From: Alphaproteobacteria bacterium
Lineage (GTDB): Bacteria > Pseudomonadota > Alphaproteobacteria > Acetobacterales > Acetobacteraceae
DNA: 40,636 nt
Reading direction: 5' to 3'
NCBI GenBank assembly: GCA_017307285.1
Contig: JAFKFI010000072.1
Span: forward strand, 1-40,636
Both the position numbers and the translations under genes were made by a program. Of this stretch, positions 27,610 through 40,636 are shown in pieces. Position 1 is the first letter of the stretch. Each line of letters opens with the position of its first letter. The notes under the pieces were generated by a model, which did not search any database, was not told the DNA's origin, and was given only the letters and a program-made list of their open reading frames with translations.

Positions 27610-28086
27610 TTACCAGCGGTAGTGGCTGAAGGCCTTGTTGGCCTCAGCCATACGATGCGTGTCTTCGCGCTTCTTCACCGCCGAGCCGCGATTGTTCACC
27701 GCGTCCGACAGTTCGTTCGAGAGCCGCTCTTCCATCGTGTGCTCGCCGCGCTTGCGCGAGGCGTCGATGATCCAGCGGATCGCCAGCGCCTGCCGCCGCT
27801 CCGCGCGGACCTCGACCGGCACCTGGTAGGTCGCCCCGCCGACGCGGCGCGAGCGCACCTCGACGGCCGGCTTCACGTTGTCCAGCGCCTCATGGAACAT
27901 GCGCACCGGATCGGCGGCGCTGCCGCCACGCTTCTTCATCACATCGAGCGCGCCGTAGACGATGCCTTCGGCGGCCGACTTCTTGCCGTCGTACATCAGC
28001 GCGTTCATGAAACGGGTGATGACGACATCGCCGAACTTCGCGTCCGGCAGAATCTCGCGCTTGACCGCGCGGCGGCGCCTGCTCAT
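27610..28086 (-). CDS. rpsG: 30S ribosomal protein S7
   Basis: Organises the 3' domain of 16S rRNA; in enterobacteria also a repressor of the str operon. 158 residues. [19 protein letters not shown], the [19 protein letters not shown] block (here [20 protein letters not shown]), [18 protein letters not shown] and the C-terminal [13 protein letters not shown] are diagnostic. ATG 28086 is 12 bases after rpsL. The TAA stop is 56 bases from the tuf start. Confidence 0.97.
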   Translation of the reverse strand: MSRRRRAVKREILPDAKFGDVVITRFMNALMYDGKKSAAEGIVYGALDVMKKRGGSAADPVRMFHEALDNVKPAVEVRSRRVGGATYQVPVEVRAERRQALAIRWIIDASRKRGEHTMEERLSNELSDAVNNRGSAVKKREDTHRMAEANKAFSHYRW

Positions 28087-28098
28087 GCCCCTCGCTCC

Positions 28099-28470
28099 TT
28101 ACTTCGGCCGCTTGGCGCCGTACAGCGAACGGCGCTGGCGACGCTTGGCGATGCCCTGCGTGTCGAGCACGCCGCGCAGGATGTGATAACGCACGCCAGG
28201 CAAATCCTTCACGCGGCCGCCACGGATCAGCACAACGCTGTGTTCTTGCAGATTATGGCCCTCGCCCGGGATGTAGCTCACCACCTCGTAGCCGTTGGTC
28301 AGGCGCACCTTCGCCACCTTGCGCAGCGCCGAATTCGGCTTCTTCGGCGTGGTGGTGTAGACGCGCGTGCACACGCCACGCTTCTGCGGGCAGCCTTGCA
28401 GCGCCGGCACCTTGTTGCGGGCGACGCGCGGCTCGCGCCCCTTGGCGATCAGCTGGTTGATGGTCGGCAT
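28099..28470 (-). CDS. rpsL: 30S ribosomal protein S12
   Basis: Decoding-centre protein that controls fidelity. 123 residues from ATG 28470 ([15 protein letters not shown]), with GAGG 5 bases upstream. The two loops where streptomycin-resistance changes arise are wild-type in sequence: K43 in [12 protein letters not shown] and K88 in [10 protein letters not shown]. An open frame continues to 28764, in phase through the leader, but the family start is clear. First gene of the str operon, with its own promoter. Confidence 0.97.
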   Translation of the reverse strand: MPTINQLIAKGREPRVARNKVPALQGCPQKRGVCTRVYTTTPKKPNSALRKVAKVRLTNGYEVVSYIPGEGHNLQEHSVVLIRGGRVKDLPGVRYHILRGVLDTQGIAKRRQRRSLYGAKRPK

Positions 28471-28720
28471 TGACCCTCTTTCGCATCCATGACGTTGCCG
28501 CGTCCGGCCAATCCGGGCCGCACGCGGGGCGTTCTCCCGACCTTCCCAGTGAGGCGGCGGTCGTCGCTTTAACAGGCATAGCCCGCAAGCGTGGAACATG
28601 CCACCCTGCGGGGTCCGACTGGCCCGCGGCCTGGGCACCGGCTGGAAGCCGGAGCGGCGCCGCAAGCTGTGGTGCCTGCAAAACGACCGCTTCCCATCAA
28701 ACTTCCGGGGTCGGCCGAAG
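28471..28720 (-). other. Long untranslated leader of rpsL
   Basis: From the predicted start of transcription near 28720, about 250 bases precede rpsL, long for this operon. The leader holds a CCGGCT-TCC-AGCCGG hairpin (28638-28652) and several other GC-rich dyads. In one phase it is open into rpsL, but nothing there resembles a known protein. No named riboswitch is recognised. The 375-base rpoC-rpsL gap is otherwise occupied by the rpoC terminator and the rpsL promoter. Confidence 0.5.
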
Positions 28721-28726
28721 GCGCGG

Positions 28727-28755
28727 AACCTACGAGCCGGGTGCAGCCAAGTCAA
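28727..28755 (-). promoter_or_regulatory. Sigma-70-type promoter of the str operon (rpsL)
   Basis: Minus strand TTGACT (28755-28750), a 17-base spacer, and TAGGTT (28732-28727). It sits 23 bases beyond the rpoC terminator, the expected place for a new transcription unit. Confidence 0.8.
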
Positions 28756-28777
28756 GCGCACCAACCCGCGCCAGACC

Positions 28778-28818
28778 GCAAAAGATGAAGGCCGGCGATG
28801 CGAGCATCACCGGCCTTC
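28778..28818 (-). terminator. Intrinsic terminator after rpoC
   Basis: On the minus strand GAAGGCCGGTGATG-CTCG-CATCGCCGGCCTTC (28818-28787) forms a 14-bp stem with one G-U pair and a 4-base loop, followed by ATCTTTTGC. It begins 28 bases after the rpoC stop and ends the rplKAJL-rpoBC unit. Confidence 0.9.
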
Positions 28819-28845
28819 CATTCGAGTATCGCAGGGCTCCGCGCT

Positions 28846-33009
<4,164 letters not shown>

Positions 33010-33090
33010 GCGTCTATTTCCCCGTTGGGGCTGGCCGGCTCGCGCCGACCACCCGGGAACGCGATATCAAGTGATACGGACAATGGCTGC

Positions 33091-37263
<4,173 letters not shown>

Positions 37264-37361
37264 CGACTGTCCTGTGCCCTGCCTCTACGCTCGTCCGCGG
37301 CCGAGTAACTCCCTGGCCGCCAGGGTCCGCAGCATGGTGTTGCCCCGCCGAAACGGGATCG

Positions 37362-37389
37362 CGGGCGGGAATGCTGCGATTCCCGCCCG
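37362..37389 (-). terminator. Hairpin between rplL and rpoB (probable attenuator)
   Basis: Minus strand CGGGCGGGAAT-CGCAGC-ATTCCCGCCCG is a perfect 11-bp stem with a 6-base loop. It is followed by CGATCCCG, not a T run. In E. coli a partial terminator between rplL and rpoB sets the excess of L7/L12 over RNA polymerase; position and structure here fit that role, by analogy. The remaining ~160 bases of the gap show nothing else I can name. Confidence 0.75.
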
Positions 37390-37452
37390 TTCTGGTCCGA
37401 TCGGCCGCCTGCCCGAGCAGGCCGGCGTCCGGGGATAATCGATCGACGTGGC

Positions 37453-37830
37453 TTACTTGACCTCGACAGCGGCGCCCTGATCCTCGAGCTGCTTCCTGAT
37501 CTTCGCGGCCTCGTCCTTGTTCACGGCTTCCTTCACGGTCTTCGGAGCGCCCTCGACAAGATCCTTGGCTTCCTTGAGGCCAAGCCCGGTGATGGTGCGG
37601 ATCTCCTTGATGACGTTGATCTTCTTGTCGCCCGCCTTGGCCAGGATCACGGTGAACTCCGTCTGCTCCTCGGCCGGAGCGGCAGCAGCGGCGGCTGGGG
37701 CGGCAGCAGCGGCCGCGACCGGCGCGGCGGCGGACACGCCCCACTTCTCCTCCAGCAGCTTCGAGAGCTCGGCCGCCTCGAGTACCGTGAGGCCGGACAG
37801 CTCGTCCACCAGCTTCTGCAAATCAGCCAT
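37453..37830 (-). CDS. rplL: 50S ribosomal protein L7/L12
   Basis: Multi-copy stalk protein that recruits translation factor GTPases. 125 residues. The N-terminal dimerisation helix region ([20 protein letters not shown]) is followed by an Ala/Pro hinge (about 33-55) and the C-terminal factor-binding domain ([20 protein letters not shown], then [16 protein letters not shown]). ATG 37830 lies 110 bases after rplJ; that gap contains a 6-bp-stem hairpin (37901-37920) and a smaller one. Confidence 0.97.
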   Translation of the reverse strand: MADLQKLVDELSGLTVLEAAELSKLLEEKWGVSAAAPVAAAAAAPAAAAAAPAEEQTEFTVILAKAGDKKINVIKEIRTITGLGLKEAKDLVEGAPKTVKEAVNKDEAAKIRKQLEDQGAAVEVK

Positions 37831-37940
37831 ATTCGTGTGCCCTCTAACTTAGACCTTGATTGGTTCCGTTCAAGCCGGGATTCCGGCAAGTGCTACGCTT
37901 CGGGGCAGCCATGCGCCCCGGTTCTGGTCGAGCGTCCTGG

Positions 37941-38465
37941 TCAGGCCGCTTCCGCCTCGTCCTTCTTGGCGTAGGCCCCCATGACCCGCGCAAGCTGGCC
38001 GGCCGGGGCCTGGAGAACGCCGGCGATCCGCGTGGCGGGGGTCGCGATCATCCCCACCAGCTTGGCGCGCAGCTGATCCAGGCTCGGCAATTCGGCGAGC
38101 GCCCGGACCCCCGACGCATCGAGCGTCTGGGTGCCGAGCGCGCCGCCGATAACGACGAGCTTCTCGTTGGTCTTGGCGAACTCGACGGCGGTTTTCGCCA
38201 CGGCCACCGGGTCCGCCGACCACGCGAGCGCGGTCGGTCCCTTCAGCAGCGGCGCGATGCCGTCGAATCGGGTCCCATCCAAGGCGAGGGTGGCCAGCCG
38301 GTTCTTCGCGACCTTGAAGGTCGCCCCCGCCGCCCGCATCCGGCGCCGCAGATCCGTCACTTCGGCCACCGTCAATCCCTGGTTCTGGGTGACGACGACC
38401 ATCGACGTATCGGCGAACACCGCCGCGAGCGAGGCGACGAACTCCCGCTTCTCCGTACGGTCCAA
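37941..38465 (-). CDS. rplJ: 50S ribosomal protein L10
   Basis: Base of the L7/L12 stalk and, in other bacteria, autorepressor of its own operon. 174 residues. [19 protein letters not shown] at the start, [20 protein letters not shown] and [16 protein letters not shown] are typical; the C-terminal helix that holds L7/L12 dimers ends KKDEAEAA. The start is TTG 38465, supported by GGAGAG about 6 bases upstream and the family N terminus; no in-frame ATG is near. The 304-base leader from rplA carries L10-leader-like elements and two strong hairpins. Confidence 0.95.
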   Translation of the reverse strand: MDRTEKREFVASLAAVFADTSMVVVTQNQGLTVAEVTDLRRRMRAAGATFKVAKNRLATLALDGTRFDGIAPLLKGPTALAWSADPVAVAKTAVEFAKTNEKLVVIGGALGTQTLDASGVRALAELPSLDQLRAKLVGMIATPATRIAGVLQAPAGQLARVMGAYAKKDEAEAA

Positions 38466-38481
38466 TTCACTCTCCGTCGGT

Positions 38482-38546
38482 GGCCCAGCGCGGCGAGCCG
38501 CGCGGGGCCGGGTTGCCCAAGGATGGCGCCATCAGGCGCGCCATCC
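38482..38546 (-). promoter_or_regulatory. Two strong hairpins directly before rplJ
   Basis: First, minus strand GGATGGCGC-GCCTGATG-GCGCCATCC (38546-38521), a perfect 9-bp stem followed by TTGGGC. Then a stem of about 12 bp with one mismatch, GGCCC-CGCGCGG-CTCG-CCGCGCT-GGGCC (38509-38482), ending about 16 bases before the TTG start. They could attenuate transcription or modulate rplJ translation with the upstream L10 site. Confidence 0.6.
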
Positions 38547-38619
38547 GGTTCGCCTGTCCTTGCAGCCGGAACCACCAAAGCCACGCGGCACGCGGAGCTC
38601 CCGCCGCGCCGCGATCTCT

Positions 38620-38700
38620 TGGCATCCCCGTCTCCCGCGCGCGGGCCGCTGGCCCCTTATGTTCCCTTCGTGGAGGGATCACGTGCGGTCTCGGACAGGA
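38620..38700 (-). ncRNA. Candidate L10 leader (autoregulatory mRNA element)
   Basis: In the rplA-rplJ gap the minus strand has CCGAGACCGCACGTG (38694-38680) and, further on, CGGGAGACGGGGATGCC (about 38637-38621). I recall the L10-binding leader of other alphaproteobacteria as having paired CCGUAGACnGCAGGUG and GCCGUAGACGG elements; the match is by eye. The expected role is binding of the L10-(L7/L12) complex to repress rplJL translation. Confidence 0.55.
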
Positions 38701-38769
38701 TCGGAGAGAGCCGAAGCCCCTCCTGCCCGCCATCCCCGATTTGCGGGAACGGCGTATCTCGTGTGTCGA

Positions 38770-39462
38770 TCAGCCGGCCAGGGTGCTGACGTCCACCCGC
38801 ACGCCGGGCCCCATGCTGGAGCTGATCGCCGCCTTCTGAACGTAGGTGCCCTTGGCCCCCGTGGGCTTCGCCTTGACGATCGCGTCGGCGAACACCCGCG
38901 CGTTCTCCAGCAGCTTCTCGTCATCGAAGCTCGCCTTGCCGATGCCGGCATGGACGATGCCGGCCTTCTCGGCGCGGAACTCCACCTGCCCGGCTTTGGC
39001 GGCGGCAATCGCGCCGCGCACGTCCATCGTCACCGTGCCGAGCCGCGGGTTCGGCATCAGGCCGCGCGGACCGAGAATCTTACCGAGCCGCCCGACCAGC
39101 GCCATCATGTCGGGCGTGGCGATGCAGCGGTCGAACTGGATGTCGCCGGCCTGGATCTTCTCCGCCAGATCCTCGGCGCCGACCACATCGGCCCCGGCGG
39201 CCTCCGCCTCTTCGGCCTTGGGTCCGCGCGCGAACACGCCTACCCGCACCGTCTTCCCGGTGCCGTTGGGGAGGCCCACCAGGCCACGCACCATCTGGTC
39301 GGCGTGGCGCGGGTCGATGCCGAGATTCATCGAAATCTCGATGGTTTCGTCGAACTTGGCTCGGGCGTTGGACTTCGCCAGCTTAATGGCGTCCGCGAGT
39401 GGATAGGCCTTGGTGCGGTCGACCGTCGCATAGGCGGCCCGCAGGCGCTTCGTTTGCCGCAT
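38770..39462 (-). CDS. rplA: 50S ribosomal protein L1
   Basis: L1-stalk protein that moves deacylated tRNA out of the E site; also a translational repressor of rplKA in enterobacteria. 230 residues. [58 protein letters not shown] and the C-terminal [20 protein letters not shown] are diagnostic. ATG 39462 is 3 bases after rplK, so the two are probably translated together. Confidence 0.97.
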   Translation of the reverse strand: MRQTKRLRAAYATVDRTKAYPLADAIKLAKSNARAKFDETIEISMNLGIDPRHADQMVRGLVGLPNGTGKTVRVGVFARGPKAEEAEAAGADVVGAEDLAEKIQAGDIQFDRCIATPDMMALVGRLGKILGPRGLMPNPRLGTVTMDVRGAIAAAKAGQVEFRAEKAGIVHAGIGKASFDDEKLLENARVFADAIVKAKPTGAKGTYVQKAAISSSMGPGVRVDVSTLAG

Positions 39463-39465
39463 CGC

Positions 39466-39900
39466 TCAGCCCTCCACCACGGTGAGGCCCATCGAGCGGG
39501 CCGACCCGGCCAGCATCCGCACGGCGCCGTCGACGTCGTTGGCATTCATGTCCACCATCTTCCGTCCGGCGATCTCGCGCAGCTGGTCCATCGTCACGCG
39601 CCCCACCGGGGCGCTCTTGCCGGGTGCGGTGGTGCCCTTCTCGATGCCCGCCGCTTTCTTGAGAAAGTAGGTGTTCGGCGGGGTCTTCATCACGAAGGAG
39701 AAGGTGCGGTCGCCGAACGCGGTGATGACGACAGGGACGGGCATCCCCGGCTCCATCTGCTGCGTCGCCGCGTTGAACTCCTTGACGAATTGCATAATGT
39801 TAAGGCCGCGCTGACCGAGCGCCGGTCCCACTGGTGGCGACGGATTCGCCTTCCCCGCGGGTATCTGCAGCTTGATATAGCCGACGATCTTCTTCGCCAA
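39466..39900 (-). CDS. rplK: 50S ribosomal protein L11
   Basis: Part of the GTPase-associated centre with 23S rRNA helices 43/44; also needed for RelA sensing of uncharged tRNA. 144 residues. [20 protein letters not shown], the [20 protein letters not shown] block and the C-terminal [20 protein letters not shown] are standard. The start is TTG 39900, supported by AAGGA 8 bases upstream and the exact family N terminus. It heads the ribosomal series; nusG and secE, its usual upstream neighbours, are not here. Confidence 0.96.
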   Translation of the reverse strand: MAKKIVGYIKLQIPAGKANPSPPVGPALGQRGLNIMQFVKEFNAATQQMEPGMPVPVVITAFGDRTFSFVMKTPPNTYFLKKAAGIEKGTTAPGKSAPVGRVTMDQLREIAGRKMVDMNANDVDGAVRMLAGSARSMGLTVVEG

Positions 39901-39906
39901 ATCCTT

Positions 39907-39971
39907 GGTCCTTCACCAAACGCCAAGGACCGCGGTGCATACGACAGGGCTGCCAGGATGCCCGACAGCCC
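39907..39971 (-). promoter_or_regulatory. rplK leader hairpins, one covering the ribosome-binding site
   Basis: Minus strand GGTCCTT-11 bases-AAGGACC (39931-39907), a 7-bp stem whose 3' arm contains the AAGGA used by rplK. Further upstream is GGGCTG/CAGCCC (39971-39947). In E. coli L1 represses rplKA by binding this part of the mRNA; whether these hairpins form such a site is not certain. I see no convincing promoter in the 136-base gap. Confidence 0.5.
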
Positions 39972-40036
39972 CAATCTCCCGCGCTCCAACCGAAGCCGGC
40001 GCGTTTAGCCGAACTCGGTCGGCCTGTCCAGTGGCC

Positions 40037-40636
40037 TCAGATCACCAATTCGATCAGGAACGGCCCCTTGCGGGTGAAGGACTGCGCCATGAGGTCGGCC
40101 AGCCGCTCGCAGCTGTCGGCTCGTGCCGCCTCCACGCCCATACCCTGCGCCAGCCGCACCCAATCGAGATCGGGGTTGCCGAGATCGAGCATGTCGAGGG
40201 CGGTGCGGCCGGGATTGGCGCCGACATTGGCGAGCTCGCCCAGCAGGTAGGACCGATACCGCGCGAAATAGTGGTTCTCGAAGCGGAGATACGCGCGGCA
40301 CAGGTCGCGCAGCAGCGCGCGCCCGGCGGGCTCGGCGGGCACCTGATAGTTCCAGCGGCCCTTGCCGTGGGTAAAGAGCGTCTCCAGGTAGTCGGCCCAG
40401 GCCCCGCCGATCCGCGCGCGGTAGAGCCGCACGCTCGCGCCCTTGGATGGGACGAGCTGCCCGGTTTCCAGGCTGACGAGCAGGCTGGCATCCCAGCAGG
40501 CGGCGGCGACGAGGGCCTGGACCGGCTCGTGGTTCGCCAGGATGTAGCCGCAGAACTCGTCGGCGGGGTCGGGGTAGGCCAGCGGGTAGACGAGCCGGTC
40601 GGTGTGGCGGAAGCCTGCGGAGGCGTAGCCGAACGG
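40037..40636 (-). CDS. Partial chimeric reading frame ending in a ThDP-enzyme C terminus
   Basis: The frame is open from the right edge to a TGA at 40037 (199 codons), so its start lies outside. The last ~75 residues (from RSYLLGELANVGANPGRTAL through LDLGNPDLDWVRLAQGMGVE to GPFLIELVI) look like the extreme C terminus of acetolactate-synthase-like thiamine diphosphate enzymes. The conserved GDG...N cofactor motif, expected shortly before, is absent. The preceding ~125 residues (for example GYILANHEPVQALVAAACWD and FTHGKGRWNYQVPAEPAGRA) match no family I recognise and are not ThDP-enzyme-like. This is probably a deletion fusion or gene remnant; an unusual fold sharing that tail cannot be excluded. 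Confidence 0.7.
   Translation of the reverse strand, partial: PFGYASAGFRHTDRLVYPLAYPDPADEFCGYILANHEPVQALVAAACWDASLLVSLETGQLVPSKGASVRLYRARIGGAWADYLETLFTHGKGRWNYQVPAEPAGRALLRDLCRAYLRFENHYFARYRSYLLGELANVGANPGRTALDMLDLGNPDLDWVRLAQGMGVEAARADSCERLADLMAQSFTRKGPFLIELVI

Noticed and set aside
28471-28764. N-terminal extension of rpsL or a separate small protein in its leader
   Set aside because: The frame is open but contains the predicted promoter region, has no family resemblance, and S12 begins exactly at ATG 28470 with a ribosome-binding site.
37680-37735. GCAGCGGC-like short repeats
   Set aside because: These are codons of the Ala/Pro hinge of L7/L12, a normal feature of the protein and not a microsatellite of interest.
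38131-40008. 625-codon plus-strand open frame across rplJ, rplA and rplK
   Set aside because: It spans three certain minus-strand genes and their gaps, with shadow composition. Stop-free antisense frames are common at this GC content.

Overview
The window is a high-GC piece of an alphaproteobacterial chromosome. Long spurious antisense ORFs, an Atp12-type F1-ATPase assembly protein, the order secY-adk-rpsM-rpsK-rpoA-rplQ without rpsD between rpsK and rpoA, and RpoB/RpoC of about 1390 residues each suggest Rhodospirillales, perhaps Acetobacteraceae. That placement is inference from gene order and composition. All genes are on the minus strand except lipB, so transcription runs from high to low coordinates.

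Reading in the direction of transcription: (1) The right edge (40636-40037) holds the end of a reading frame whose last ~75 residues match the C terminus of acetolactate-synthase-like thiamine diphosphate enzymes, joined in frame to sequence I do not recognise. (2) 39900-28846 is the rplKAJL-rpoBC unit, with structured leaders, and ends in a clear intrinsic terminator. (3) 28755-26363 is a str operon with its own promoter: rpsL, rpsG, tuf. fusA is missing between rpsG and tuf. (4) 26258-12062 is the S10, spc and alpha gene series (rpsJ to rplQ), including secY, adk and rpoA. A near-consensus promoter precedes rpsM and an intrinsic terminator follows rplQ. (5) 11954-6023 is a tight housekeeping cluster: rarA, an RluA-family pseudouridine synthase, an AsmA-family protein, Atp12 and acylphosphatase. 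(6) Convergent to it is lipB (+). Between them lie three 14-bp palindromes at an exact 33-bp period. (7) 5146-1 holds tRNA-Leu(GAG), a malic enzyme with a phosphotransacetylase-like tail, a membrane J-domain protein of Tim14/Pam18 type, galU and a truncated phosphomannomutase/phosphoglucomutase. The last two feed nucleotide-sugar synthesis for surface polysaccharide.

Functionally this is core information processing (ribosome, RNA polymerase, EF-Tu, Sec translocon) flanked by central and envelope metabolism. I see no phage, insertion sequence, CRISPR array, toxin-antitoxin pair or defence system, and I do not claim a new multi-gene system. The unusual items are the palindrome array, the chimeric reading frame upstream of rplK, the missing fusA and nusG/secE neighbours, a tRNA-Leu whose discriminator base reads as C, and several leader hairpins with non-ATG starts (TTG for rplK and rplJ).
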